Shown: positions 51,034 through 60,589 of the stretch, piece by piece
Layout: each line of letters starts with the position of its first letter
How positions within the stretch are numbered: the stretch's first letter is position 1
Assembly (NCBI GenBank): GCA_902463725.1
Contig: CABQGK010000002.1
Location: forward strand, 124,001-188,000
Source of the DNA: an uncultured Sutterella sp.
GTDB taxonomy: Bacteria; Pseudomonadota; Gammaproteobacteria; Burkholderiales; Burkholderiaceae_F
Direction of reading: 5' to 3'
Length of the DNA: 64,000 nucleotides
Made by a program: the position numbers and the translations under genes
The notes under the pieces: model-generated
Told to the model about the DNA's origin: nothing
Database searches by the model: none
The model's input: only the letters and a program-made list of their open reading frames with translations

Positions 51034-52419
51034 TCACTCACTCCAGCCGCCCCCAAGAGCGGTGAAGAGATTGATTTCATTGATCTGCTGGTTGTAGAGC
51101 AGATCCACAAGGGTCTGCTCGGTGGTAAAGACATTGCGTTGCGCATCGAGCACTTCAATGTAGCTCACTGCGCCATGGGCAAAGAGCGCCTGCGCGCGTG
51201 CCAATGTCACCTCTAAGCTCTGGAGGTAAGCGCGACGCGCAGCGATTTGTGAAGCCAAGCTTTCGCGAAGCACGAGCGTATCGGAGACCTCTTTGAAGGC
51301 GCTCTGAATCTTTTGCTCGTAGTTCACCACGGCCTCATCGCGCTTTAGCTCCATGAGTCGAAGATTTGCCGTGTTTTTCCCCGCATCAAAGAGCGGAGCC
51401 GTAATCTGCGGCACAAAGTTCCACATGGCGCTACCGAGCGAAAAGAGGTTACTCAGCGCTGGGCTACTCAGGGAGAGTGCGCTAGTGAGCGTGATCGACG
51501 GAAAGAACGCCGCACGCGCAGCCCCAATATTCGCGTTAGCTGCACGCAGCAAGTGCTCCGCCTGCTGAATATCTGGGCGTTGTAAGAGAATTTGCGAGGA
51601 CAGGTTTGCTGGTAGCTTCACAGGCACCAAATCCGCCTCGGGCGTTTTACTTGGCGCGGGCGCCTCGCGCCAGACGCCAAGCACAAGAGAGAGCGCATTG
51701 TTTGCCTGCGCCAAACTCCCTGACAGCTGCGCAATGCTCGCACGCATACTGTCAATCTGCCCTCGAGCCTGCTCAAGCGCTAAAACCGTGGTACGCCCCG
51801 TACGCAACTGCGACTCGATCACGCTATAAGCGCGCTCATAGTTGTGGAGGGTTTCACGAGCCAGCGCAAGCTGGCGGATCGCTCGCTGTTGTGCAAAATA
51901 GGCCTGAGCGACCTGTGAAACGAGCAGGATATGCACGTCACGGCGCGATGCTTCACTTGCAAGATACGATTCACGCGCTGCGTCAGAGAGATTTTTGAGA
52001 CGCCCAAAAAAATCCAAATCAAAGCTAAGCGTTGCACCCAACGCGTACGTTTGCGTGGTACCGCTTGCGCCCTCCAGTCCCCCCTTATATGTGTTGGAGC
52101 CCGCTGCATTGAGCGCAGGAGCGCGCGCGGCATCCGTCACCCCCATCTGGGCCTTAGCCTGCTCGAGCTTAATCACAGCAAGACGCAGATCACGATTGGA
52201 CGCAAGCGCGGTCTCGATCAGCTCGCGTAGCGCTGCGTCGACAAAGAACTCGCGCCAACCCGTATCCTGCAAGTCAGCAGGTGCCTCGGTGAGTGCGTTT
52301 TTCGATAGGGAAAAACGTTCAGGCACGGGCAAAGCGGGCTGCTCGTAAGAGGGCGCGAGTGAGACACACCCGCTTAATAGAAGAATGATGCTGAAGCTAA
52401 GGAGTTTGATCTTGGACAT
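51034..52419 (-). CDS. cusC: outer membrane efflux lipoprotein CusC
   Basis: TolC-like exit duct of the Cus pump. Signal with lipobox LLLSGC (C17), so lipid-anchored; mature part has the NodT-type helical repeats (SNRDLRLAVIKLEQAKAQMG given as NRDLRLAV, and a second QRPDIQQAEHLLRAANANIG given as RPDIQQAEHLL). 461 residues. First gene of cusCFBA, transcribed away from cusR. Confidence 0.93.
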   Translation of the reverse strand: MSKIKLLSFSIILLLSGCVSLAPSYEQPALPVPERFSLSKNALTEAPADLQDTGWREFFVDAALRELIETALASNRDLRLAVIKLEQAKAQMGVTDAARAPALNAAGSNTYKGGLEGASGTTQTYALGATLSFDLDFFGRLKNLSDAARESYLASEASRRDVHILLVSQVAQAYFAQQRAIRQLALARETLHNYERAYSVIESQLRTGRTTVLALEQARGQIDSMRASIAQLSGSLAQANNALSLVLGVWREAPAPSKTPEADLVPVKLPANLSSQILLQRPDIQQAEHLLRAANANIGAARAAFFPSITLTSALSLSSPALSNLFSLGSAMWNFVPQITAPLFDAGKNTANLRLMELKRDEAVVNYEQKIQSAFKEVSDTLVLRESLASQIAARRAYLQSLEVTLARAQALFAHGAVSYIEVLDAQRNVFTTEQTLVDLLYNQQINEINLFTALGGGWSE

Positions 52420-52518
52420 AACGCTTCTCGCCCCCCTTGTTCCTCAACCAGACGCCTCTCTAGCGTAGGACGGGGAGAATATGCTCCACATCTTATCGAG
52501 TGCGCTCTGTTAGAAACG

Positions 52519-52544
52519 TGACAGAATCATGACAATCCTGTCAT
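52519..52544. promoter_or_regulatory. CusR-box-like dyad in the cusC-cusR intergenic region
   Basis: ATGACA-ATCC-TGTCAT (52529-52544) is a perfect 6-bp dyad resembling the E. coli box AATGACAAnnTTGTCATT, and a further TGACA half-site lies 11 bp upstream at 52519. It is placed to control both divergent operons. Confidence 0.7.
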
Positions 52545-52644
52545 TTTCCGCGTGCGCGGCTTCGCACCCCCGCACGATCGAGTATGCTCAAGGCAAACAA
52601 TGCGCCCATGCCGAGGCGCCCATTCTGTGCAAAGAGAGCAACGC

Positions 52645-53331
52645 ATGAAGCTGCTGATTGTCGAAGACGAAGAGAAAACTGCCGAATACCTGCAGAAAGG
52701 CCTCACCGAAGCGGGTTTTGTCGTGGATCACAGCAACAATGGTCTCACGGGTTACCATCTTGCGCTCACTGGCGCCTACGATCTCATCATCCTAGATGTG
52801 ATGTTGCCTGACGTCAATGGCTGGGACATCATTCGCTTACTGCGGCAAGCCGGCAAAGGCATGCCTATCCTACTGCTCACCGCCCTCGGAACAATCGAGC
52901 ACCGCGTCAAAGGGCTCGAACTTGGCGCCGATGACTACTTGGTCAAGCCCTTTGCGTTTGCCGAGCTGCTGGCACGTGTGCGCACCCTGCTGCGCCGCGG
53001 CAGTACCGTCATTAGTGAGCGCGAGCTGAAGGCCGCAGATCTCACACTCGATCTCGTATCGCGCCGTGTCACGCGTGCGGGCAACCGTATTCAGCTCACA
53101 AGCAAGGAATTCAGTTTGCTCGAATTCTTTCTCCGCCATCAGGGCGAAGTATTACCGCGCTCGCTTATCGCCTCACAGGTCTGGGATATGAATTTCGACA
53201 GTGATACCAATGTCATCGATGTTGCGGTGAAACGCCTACGTGCAAAGATCGATAACGACTACGAGCTCAAGCTCATCCGTACAGTTCGCGGCGTGGGCTA
53301 CACGCTGGAGAGCACCGATGCCGAGCACTGA
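52645..53331 (+). CDS. cusR: copper response regulator CusR
   Basis: OmpR-family regulator. Receiver domain: MKLLIVEDEEKTAEYL, phospho-acceptor D51 in LIILDVMLPD, LLLTALG and K in DYLVKPFAF. C-terminal winged helix: LTSKEFSLLEFFLRHQGEVL and VIDVAVKRLRAKID, then RTVRGVGY. 228 residues. GAGAGCAACGC precedes the ATG; the frame extends further upstream without family likeness. Overlaps cusS by 14 bp. Confidence 0.94.
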   Translation: MKLLIVEDEEKTAEYLQKGLTEAGFVVDHSNNGLTGYHLALTGAYDLIILDVMLPDVNGWDIIRLLRQAGKGMPILLLTALGTIEHRVKGLELGADDYLVKPFAFAELLARVRTLLRRGSTVISERELKAADLTLDLVSRRVTRAGNRIQLTSKEFSLLEFFLRHQGEVLPRSLIASQVWDMNFDSDTNVIDVAVKRLRAKIDNDYELKLIRTVRGVGYTLESTDAEH

Positions 53332-54859
53332 TCTCCCAAAGCGCCGACCACTATCACTCTCAACACGACTGATTGTCTTTCTAAGCCTCTTGACAGTGGG
53401 AGCTTTCGCGATTTTTAACGGCTTTATTCTGCAGTCCGTGGCCGAGCATTTCTACGAAATGGACGCTGGAGATTTGCGTCAAATCCACACCACCATGAAT
53501 CGCGTACTCGCTGAAGAGACCCCAACAGAAGCGGCCAAACTCGATCGACTACGCGCAGCGGCCGCCAACTGGCCTAACGCTGCCGTGCTTATCACCTCGC
53601 CTAGCGGTGACGTGCTCTTTAGCTCTACCGAGGGCACGGCGCTTCTCAGCGCACGCGAGTCCGCGGACTTTGCTGCACATCGTGAGAGCGGAGCCATCTT
53701 CACTTGGGAGGCGCCCAACGCAAACGCCCTGAGCACCAAAGAAAGAGAAGATGAGGCGGCCCCCACTCAAGCAGAGGCGTCAAGCACGCACATGCACCAT
53801 GGCGCTGCCAGCTCAGGCAACGGCCGTAATGCCTACCGTGTGATCGCAAGTAGCGGACGCGTATCTTTTGCTCAAGCGTCCCGCCCCTATGAAATGCTCG
53901 TCGCGCTCTCCATTGACTTTCACCTGCACTACATTGAGACCCTCAAGCAGAATCTCTTGCTCATTGCAGCGGCCATCAGTCTCATTGTCATCGCCGTCAT
54001 CCGCTTGGCTGTCAGTCGAGGACTTGCACCACTTCGGGAAGTGAGCACTGCCATCAAAAACATCACTTCCAAAAATCTCGACGTTCGCCTCGATCCTGAA
54101 CGCGTCCCGCTGGAGTTGTCTGAGCTCGTCACAAGCTTCAACCACATGATTGGCAAAATCGAGGATGTCTTTACGAGACAAGCCAATTTTTCCGCGGATA
54201 TCGCACATGAAATTCGCACGCCCGTCACCAATCTCATGACGCAAACGGAAATTGCACTAAGTCAATCACGCTCTCAAAAGGAACTCGAAGACGTGCTCTA
54301 CTCCAATCTCGAGGAATACCACCGCATGACGCGCATGATTAGCGACATGCTCTTTCTTGCCCAAGCGGACAATAACCAACTGATCCCCGATCACGCATTG
54401 CTCGATCTGAAAACCGAGGTCGTCAAGGTCTTTGAATTCTTTGAAGCGTGGGCAGAGGAGCGCGCAGTGAAGCTCGAGTTAAAGGGCGAAGCGTGCTTGG
54501 TGCAGGGCGACGCACTCATGCTACGGCGTGCTATTAGCAACCTGCTCTCGAATGCTGTGCGCTACACGCCAGCCAACCAAGCGGTTACCGTCACGCTGAC
54601 GCAGTCAGCTACCACTGCTGAGGTGAGCGTAGAAAACCCTGGCAAGCCCATTGCCTCCGAGCACCTCCCAAAACTCTTTGATCGCTTCTACCGCGTCGAT
54701 CCCTCACGCCGTCGCATGAGTGAGGGCAGTGGCATCGGGCTCTGTATTGTTAAGTCCATTATCACGGCGCACAAGGGGAGTATCCGCGTTGAGAGCGACG
54801 TACGCTCGACCCGTTTCATCATTGAGCTACCGAAAGTAGCACCCTCAAACCTCGCCTAG
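53318..54859 (+). CDS. cusS: copper sensor histidine kinase CusS
   Basis: Inner-membrane sensor of 513 residues. Helix 1 near residues 16-38, periplasmic domain, helix 2 near 205-228, HAMP (REVSTAIKNITSKNLDVRL, in part), phospho-acceptor His in FSADIAHEIRTPV, N box AISNLLSNAVRYTP and G box GSGIGLCIVKS. The periplasmic domain holds an HMHH cluster at residues 158-161 that could bind copper. ATG 53318 lies within the end of cusR. Confidence 0.93.
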   Translation: MPSTDLPKRRPLSLSTRLIVFLSLLTVGAFAIFNGFILQSVAEHFYEMDAGDLRQIHTTMNRVLAEETPTEAAKLDRLRAAAANWPNAAVLITSPSGDVLFSSTEGTALLSARESADFAAHRESGAIFTWEAPNANALSTKEREDEAAPTQAEASSTHMHHGAASSGNGRNAYRVIASSGRVSFAQASRPYEMLVALSIDFHLHYIETLKQNLLLIAAAISLIVIAVIRLAVSRGLAPLREVSTAIKNITSKNLDVRLDPERVPLELSELVTSFNHMIGKIEDVFTRQANFSADIAHEIRTPVTNLMTQTEIALSQSRSQKELEDVLYSNLEEYHRMTRMISDMLFLAQADNNQLIPDHALLDLKTEVVKVFEFFEAWAEERAVKLELKGEACLVQGDALMLRRAISNLLSNAVRYTPANQAVTVTLTQSATTAEVSVENPGKPIASEHLPKLFDRFYRVDPSRRRMSEGSGIGLCIVKSIITAHKGSIRVESDVRSTRFIIELPKVAPSNLA

Positions 54860-54879
54860 TAAAGAGGAGCGGCGCGCTC

Positions 54880-54917
54880 AAAAAATAATGCCTAGCGGCA
54901 TCACTGCCCACTAGGCA
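54880..54917 (-). terminator. terminator downstream of pgk
   Basis: On the minus strand TGCCTAG (54917-54911) pairs with CTAGGCA (54895-54889), with an inner GGCA/TGCC stem, then TTATTTTTT. It also faces cusS and may act on both. Confidence 0.8.
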
Positions 54918-54988
54918 AAGAAAGGATCTTGGGTGCGAAGCGCACCGCTCGTGCAACAGAGGGCGGTGTGCTAGCCGTGTGCTCGACC

Positions 54989-56194
54989 TTACGCAGCGCG
55001 TGCGCGCTCCTCAAGGATGGCCACCGCAGGCAACGTTTTCCCTTCCAAGAACTCTAGGAACGCGCCACCGCCTGTGGAGATATAGCTAATACGATCGGCA
55101 ATCTTGAAAGCGCCCACCGCAGCGATTGTATCGCCACCGCCCGCAATTGAAAAAGCGCCGTTTTGCGTCGCCTCGGCAATCGCCTCCGCCATGACACGTG
55201 TGCCGTTAGCGAAGGGCGCCATTTCAAAGACGCCAACAGGGCCATTCCAAACCACCGTCCCCGAGGCCTTGATGATGTCAGCAAGCATCGCCGCCGTCTT
55301 GGGGCCCACGTCGAGAATCATTTCGTCTTCCGCAACATCGTCGACGTCGGCCACACGATGTTCGGCATCTTCAGCAAAAGCCTTGGCAACCACAACATCA
55401 AGAGGCATTGGCAAGGAGGCACCCTTTTCGGCCAACACGGCAAGCACCGCACGGCACTCTTCAACCAACTCTGGCTCCGCCAAGCTCTTGCCGATCTTCT
55501 TACCCGCAGCAAGCAAGAACGTATTCAGAATGCCGCCACCCACGATCAAGCGATCAACCTTCTTAGCTAAGTTGCTGAGGATGGTGAGTTTGGTCGAGAC
55601 TTTAGAGCCGCCGACAATCGCGGTAAGTGGATGGCGTGCATCTTCAATCGCTCGGGTAAGCGCATCGATTTCACCAGCCATCAACGGACCCGCGCAGGCC
55701 ACTTTGGCATACCGAGCTACGCCAACCGTGGTTGCCTCGGCACGGTGCGCCGTACCAAAGGCATCATTGACAAACACGTCGCAGAGTGCAGCGTACTTGC
55801 GACTAAGCTCATCGTTGCACTTCTTTTCACCGACGTTGCAGCGACAATTCTCAAGCATCACCACTTCGCCAGGCGTCACCTCGAGCCCATCGACCCAGTT
55901 GGTGCGCAACGGCATGGGCTGCCCGAGGAGCTCGCTCATACGAGCGGCAATCACCCCAAGGCTGTCTTCAGGCTTGACCGTGCCTTCCGTGGGGCGGCCC
56001 AAATGACTCACTACCATCACCGCTGCGCCCGCTTCAAGCGCCAGACGGATAGCGGGGATGCTCGCGAGCAATCGTGCTTCATTCGTTACACGGCCCGTCT
56101 CATCGCGCGGCGCATTGAGGTCGCTACGGATCAAAACACGCTTACCGGCGAGCGCACCCGCCTTGGCCAACTGTTCAAGCGTCGTCACTTGCAT
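54989..56194 (-). CDS. pgk: phosphoglycerate kinase
   Basis: Glycolytic enzyme producing ATP from 1,3-bisphosphoglycerate. Motifs: RVLIRSDLNAPRDE near residue 19, VSHLGRPTEG, VFVNDAFGTAHRAEA, GGSKVSTKL and the ATP site GGGDTIAAV, ending STGGGAFLEFLEGK. 401 residues. ATG 56194 follows AGGAAG. A terminator separates it from gap upstream, so it may have its own promoter or rely on read-through. Confidence 0.97.
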   Translation of the reverse strand: MQVTTLEQLAKAGALAGKRVLIRSDLNAPRDETGRVTNEARLLASIPAIRLALEAGAAVMVVSHLGRPTEGTVKPEDSLGVIAARMSELLGQPMPLRTNWVDGLEVTPGEVVMLENCRCNVGEKKCNDELSRKYAALCDVFVNDAFGTAHRAEATTVGVARYAKVACAGPLMAGEIDALTRAIEDARHPLTAIVGGSKVSTKLTILSNLAKKVDRLIVGGGILNTFLLAAGKKIGKSLAEPELVEECRAVLAVLAEKGASLPMPLDVVVAKAFAEDAEHRVADVDDVAEDEMILDVGPKTAAMLADIIKASGTVVWNGPVGVFEMAPFANGTRVMAEAIAEATQNGAFSIAGGGDTIAAVGAFKIADRISYISTGGGAFLEFLEGKTLPAVAILEERARAA

Positions 56195-56259
56195 TGTCTT
56201 ATCTTCCTTCTGTCGGGGCTCGACGCACACGGCATCGTAGCCCACTCTTAAATCAGGTC

Positions 56260-56321
56260 AAAAAAGAAAAACCACGCCCTATTTGCGGCGTCCCAAAGGC
56301 GCGAGCAAAGATGCGTGGTTT
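56260..56321 (-). terminator. terminator between gap and pgk
   Basis: On the minus strand AAACCACGC (56321-56313) pairs with GCGTGGTTT (56277-56269), followed by TTCTTTTTT. Confidence 0.8.
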
Positions 56322-56351
56322 CTCATAGAAATAGTCGGTCTCGCCGCTCGA

Positions 56352-57368
56352 TTACTTGGCAGCCATCATGGCGACGGCGGAGTCGAGCATACGGCAGGAG
56401 AAGGCCCACTCGTTGTCATACCAGCTCGTGACCTTAACTAAGCGCTTGCCAGAGAGCTTGGTGAGCGTTGCGTCAAAGATCGAGCTACGCGGATCATGGT
56501 TGAAGTCGCAGGAGACGAGCGGCAGATCGTTGTAACCCAAAATGCCACGTAGATCGTCGCTCTCGCTGGCTTCTTTCATGAGCGCGTTGATTTCTTCCAC
56601 ACTCGTATCACGCTCGGCGACAAACGTCAGATCGACAAAGCTCACATTGAGCGTCGGCACGCGCACGGCAAAACCATCCATGCGACCGTTGAGCTCTGGC
56701 AGCACTAACCCAAGCGCCTTCGCAGCCCCCGTCTTCGTCGGAATCATCGAGCGCGTGGCAGCACGCGCACGGCGGATGTCCTTGTGATAGAGGTCAGTGA
56801 GGACCTGGTCATTGGTGTAGGCGTGAACCGTCGTCATCAGACCGTGTTCAATACCCACCGTACGATGCAGGGCTTTGGCGAGCGGCGCCAGGCAGTTCGT
56901 CGTGCAGCTCGCATTGGAGACCACCAAATCGCTTGCCTTGAGCGTGTCATGGTTCACACCATAGACCACGGTAGCGTCAGCGGTCTTGCCCGGCGCGGAA
57001 AGCAGCACTTTCTTGGCGCCCTGCTCCACATGCACAATGCTCTTTTCCTTGGAGTTGAAAGCACCCGTGCATTCCATCACCACGTCGACACCAATATCCC
57101 CCCAAGGGATTTCCTTCGGGTCACGCGTCGCAAACACGTGGATCTTATCGCCATCAACAATAAGCGTATCGTCGCCAGCGACCTCAACCTTCGAGTTGAA
57201 TCGACCGTGGCAAGAGTCATACTGCAACAGGTGCGCATGAATGGGGAGCTCCCCCGGCGCATTGATGGCAACGATCTCAATGTCATGCTGCTTGGCATAT
57301 TCGTAGTGGGCACGAAGCACATTTCGGCCGATGCGACCAAAACCCGTAATGGCGGCGCGAATAGTCAT
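56352..57368 (-). CDS. gap: glyceraldehyde-3-phosphate dehydrogenase, type I
   Basis: NAD-dependent enzyme of glycolysis. ITGFGRIGRNVLRA at residues 8-21 is the Rossmann loop; the active-site SNASCTTNCLAP carries the catalytic Cys; PTKTGAAKALGLVLPELNG and WYDNEWAFSCRM complete the family pattern. 338 residues. It follows tkt by 21 bp on the same strand, forming the tkt-gap-pgk group usual in betaproteobacteria. Confidence 0.97.
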   Translation of the reverse strand: MTIRAAITGFGRIGRNVLRAHYEYAKQHDIEIVAINAPGELPIHAHLLQYDSCHGRFNSKVEVAGDDTLIVDGDKIHVFATRDPKEIPWGDIGVDVVMECTGAFNSKEKSIVHVEQGAKKVLLSAPGKTADATVVYGVNHDTLKASDLVVSNASCTTNCLAPLAKALHRTVGIEHGLMTTVHAYTNDQVLTDLYHKDIRRARAATRSMIPTKTGAAKALGLVLPELNGRMDGFAVRVPTLNVSFVDLTFVAERDTSVEEINALMKEASESDDLRGILGYNDLPLVSCDFNHDPRSSIFDATLTKLSGKRLVKVTSWYDNEWAFSCRMLDSAVAMMAAK

Positions 57369-57389
57369 TTTGTTTCGATTCCTTGAAGG

Positions 57390-59402
57390 TTATTTCAACA
57401 GTTGTTCAACTTTAGAGACAACATTTTCGACCGTAAAGCCGAAATGCTTCCAGAGCACACCAGCGGGGGCACTCTCACCGAAAGTGTCAATACCGAGCAC
57501 AGCGCCCTTGCCGGAGAAATACTTGTACCAAAGGTCGGTACGCGCCGCCTCAATAGCAAGCACAGGCTTGCCAGTGGGCAGCACACTCTTGCGATAGTCC
57601 GCATCCTGCTCATCAAAGAGATTGGTGCAGGGCATTGAGACTACACGAGCTTGAATATTGCGGGCCACAAGTTCTTTGTACGCCTCAATGGCCAAGCCCA
57701 CTTCAGAGCCCGTAGCCACCAACACCACCTCGACGGCATCCGCCCCAGCGGGCGCCTCTTTCACCACGTAGCCACCGCGTGCAATCGTGTCGGCGTCCAC
57801 TTCTTCGCGATCGATGAACGGAACGTTCTGACGCGTGAGCACTAGGCAAGACGGACCGCGACGACGCTCAATCGCGCTCGCCCAAGCCACAATCGTCTCC
57901 ACGGTATCAGCAGGACGCCAAACATGCATCCCAGGAATCAGTCGAAGGCTCGGAACATGTTCAATAGACTGGTGCGTAGGACCGTCTTCACCCAACCCAA
58001 TAGAGTCGTGCGTAAAGACATTGATCACACGCTGCTTCATGAGCGCCGACATACGTAGCGCATTGCGCGAATAGTCAGAGAACGTGAGGAACGTCGCTGC
58101 ATACGGGATGAAGCCACCATGCAAGGCGATACCATTCAGAATGGCGGACATCCCAAATTCACGCACGCCGTAGCTAATGTGGCGCGCCAACATGTCACCC
58201 GTATTGAGGCTCTTGACGCCCGTCCAATTGGTGAGGTTGGAGCCCGTCAAGTCCGCCGAGCCGCCAAGCAGCTCCGGCAAGGCAGGAGCAAGCGCATTGA
58301 GCGCTTTCTGGCTGGCCTTACGGGTCGCAATCGTTTCCTGTGCCGTCTGCGCTTCACAAAGCGCATTCATCACTGCTTCTGCCCAGTTTTCTGGCAGCTC
58401 CCCATCGAGTCGGCGAGTGAGCTCACGGGAGAGTTCTGGATACGCAGCGCTGTAGCGATCAAAGAGTTCTTGCCAGTCTCCTTCAAGCTGCGCGCCCTGC
58501 TCACGGCGATCCCAGGCCTCATAGACCTGAGCGGGAATTTCAAACGGAGCATAGGGCCAGCCGATCTGCGCACGCGTGAGCGCAATTTCTTCGTCACCAA
58601 GCGCCTCACCATGGACCTTCGCGGTTCCTTGGCGATTCGGAGAACCCTTGCCAATCGTGGTTTTAGCGATAATGAGCGTGGGCTTATCCGCGCTCTTCTT
58701 TGCCTCGGCAATGGCCGCGTCCATCGCATCGATGTCATGACCATCCACGGGACCGATGACGTTCCAGCCATAGGCCTCAAAGCGACCACGGGTATCGTCA
58801 CCAAACCAGCCCTTCACATCACCGTCAATAGAAATGCCATTGTCGTCGTAGATCGCGATGAGCTTATTGAGCTTCCAGACACCAGCAAGCGAGCAGACCT
58901 CGTGGCTGATGCCCTCCATCAAGCAACCATCACCCAAAAACACATAGGTGTGGTGATCAATGATGGGATAGCCCTCGCGGTTAAACTCCGCTGCCAGCAT
59001 TTTCTCCGCCAAGGCCATGCCCACGCCATTGGCGATACCCTGTCCCAAGGGACCCGTTGTGGTTTCTACCCCTGGTGTAATGTCAACCTCGGGGTGTCCC
59101 GGCGTCTTGCTGTGCAGCTGGCGGAAAGCCTTCAGATCATCGATCGACAGATCAAAGCCCGTCAAATGAAGCAGTGCATACTGAAGCATCGAGCCATGGC
59201 CGTTGGAGAGGATGAAGCGGTCACGGTTCGTCCACTGCGGATTAAGCGGATTGAAGCGGAGGTGACGGGACCAAAGCGCAACAGCAATGTCGGCCATACC
59301 CATCGGCATCCCGGGGTGACCGGACTTGGCTTTTTGGACGGCGTCCATGCTCAGAGCACGGATGGCATTGGCCATCATTTGAGCGGAGACAGAAGAAGTC
59401 AT
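57390..59402 (-). CDS. tkt: transketolase
   Basis: Thiamine-diphosphate enzyme of the pentose phosphate pathway. N-terminal AKSGHPGMPMGMADIA, LSNGHGSMLQYALLH, the TPP motif GDGCLMEGISHE...NKLIAIYDDN, and DSIGLGEDGPTHQ in the middle domain. 670 residues. The frame stays open 300 bp upstream, but ATG 59402 (MTSSVSAQMMANAIRALS) is the family start. Confidence 0.97.
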   Translation of the reverse strand: MTSSVSAQMMANAIRALSMDAVQKAKSGHPGMPMGMADIAVALWSRHLRFNPLNPQWTNRDRFILSNGHGSMLQYALLHLTGFDLSIDDLKAFRQLHSKTPGHPEVDITPGVETTTGPLGQGIANGVGMALAEKMLAAEFNREGYPIIDHHTYVFLGDGCLMEGISHEVCSLAGVWKLNKLIAIYDDNGISIDGDVKGWFGDDTRGRFEAYGWNVIGPVDGHDIDAMDAAIAEAKKSADKPTLIIAKTTIGKGSPNRQGTAKVHGEALGDEEIALTRAQIGWPYAPFEIPAQVYEAWDRREQGAQLEGDWQELFDRYSAAYPELSRELTRRLDGELPENWAEAVMNALCEAQTAQETIATRKASQKALNALAPALPELLGGSADLTGSNLTNWTGVKSLNTGDMLARHISYGVREFGMSAILNGIALHGGFIPYAATFLTFSDYSRNALRMSALMKQRVINVFTHDSIGLGEDGPTHQSIEHVPSLRLIPGMHVWRPADTVETIVAWASAIERRRGPSCLVLTRQNVPFIDREEVDADTIARGGYVVKEAPAGADAVEVVLVATGSEVGLAIEAYKELVARNIQARVVSMPCTNLFDEQDADYRKSVLPTGKPVLAIEAARTDLWYKYFSGKGAVLGIDTFGESAPAGVLWKHFGFTVENVVSKVEQLLK

Positions 59403-59746
59403 GATTCTGATTGACTGGGGTTGTATGAGGAAAATTGAACATCGGCATTCGCCAAGTCTCCTGCGCCCCCCCCTTTTCGGGTTAGCGCGAGCGAAACCCG
59501 CGAACGTGCACCCCTCCAGAGCCCCTGAAACATGAGCGGCTCGGGCTACACACAGTGGCGATTCGACAGAGGGCCGGTGCAAGACAGCTAGTGATTTTAC
59601 CGTATTTGTCCCCCTCTCCCACCATTTTGAGGGCAAAATCTTTGTGCCGCGTGCCAAGCACAAGGCTAAAATTTCCGCTTTAGCCCATGACGCCCTCAAC
59701 ACCCGCCATACTCAAGCTTGGCGCAATCTCTCGGAGCTCTCTAACC
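59403..59746. other. tkt-rsmE divergent intergenic region
   Basis: 344 bp with no gene called. It includes a run of eight C (59466-59473; G on the tkt coding strand, 64-71 bp upstream of tkt) and a hairpin CGGGTT/AACCCG (59478-59483 with 59495-59500). TAAAAT near 59668 could be an rsmE -10, with TTGTGC 19 bp upstream, which is too far for confidence. Confidence 0.4.
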
Positions 59747-60493
59747 ATGGCCTGTCCCCGTTTTTTCTCTGACATTGCCACCGAATGCCTTGACGCAGCA
59801 GTACTCAACCAGAGGAGCGTTACCCTCTCTGAGCAAAGCGCACACCATGCGGGCAGAGCCCTGCGCCTGAGGACGGGCGAGTCTGTCACGCTCTTTAATG
59901 GCTCGGGCGCTGAGTGGCACGGCACCATTACCTTTAGTAAGGACGCAGCGAGTGTGACCCTCACAGAGCGCAGCGCCCCAGAGCGCGAGTCTCCTCTAGC
60001 ACTGACGCTACTACAGGCGCTCGTAAGCCCCGAGAAAACCGACTGGATCGTGGAAAAAGCAGTAGAGCTCGGGGTGAGCGAATTAATCCTTGTGGCGGCA
60101 GAGCGTTCGGTCACCAAACTCACTGCGGAGCGCGCGGAAAAACGCCTTCAAAAGTTGCGCGCACTCATCATTGCTGCCTCTGAGCAGTGCGGCCGCAATA
60201 CGCTTATGCGTATCCGTTTTGAGCCAAATTTAGAGCGGGCTTTTAAAGAAACGATTGCCGCACTACGCATCGTGCTTGCGCCTGGCGCCGCCCCCTCAGC
60301 AAGTGAGAGCGCACCGATGAAGAGTGCGGCCATCGCGGTGGGTCCCGAAGGGGGCTTTAGTGAGGCAGAAATTGCCCTCGCGCTCGAGGCGGGCTGGCTG
60401 CCCAAGCTCCTTGGGCCTCGCGTGATGCGTACCGAAACCGCAGGCCTGGCTGCCGCCGTCTGGCTCAATACCCTCTACGGGGACTTTAGCTAA
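59747..60493 (+). CDS. rsmE: 16S rRNA (uracil-1498-N3)-methyltransferase
   Basis: SPOUT enzyme that methylates U1498 of 16S rRNA. N-terminal PUA-like domain (HHAGRALRLRTGESVTLFNG, partly quoted), then the methylase: KTDWIVEKAVELGVSEL, SEQCGRN, the SAM knot VGPEGGFSEAEI and LGPRVMRTETAGLAA. 248 residues from ATG 59747, which follows GGAG at about 9 bp; the longer frame from 59687 is not needed. Confidence 0.94.
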   Translation: MACPRFFSDIATECLDAAVLNQRSVTLSEQSAHHAGRALRLRTGESVTLFNGSGAEWHGTITFSKDAASVTLTERSAPERESPLALTLLQALVSPEKTDWIVEKAVELGVSELILVAAERSVTKLTAERAEKRLQKLRALIIAASEQCGRNTLMRIRFEPNLERAFKETIAALRIVLAPGAAPSASESAPMKSAAIAVGPEGGFSEAEIALALEAGWLPKLLGPRVMRTETAGLAAAVWLNTLYGDFS

Positions 60494-60589
60494 GCGTCTT
60501 CCACACAGAGTTGCTCGACTAAGGGCGAAGCCCAGCGGGCGCGCAACAATTGGTAAACACCCCAATTGCAAAGTAGGCTTGGTCCATAG

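Noticed and set aside
58119..59414. 431-codon plus-strand open frame opposite tkt
   Set aside because: Antisense shadow of transketolase with no ribosome site or domain.
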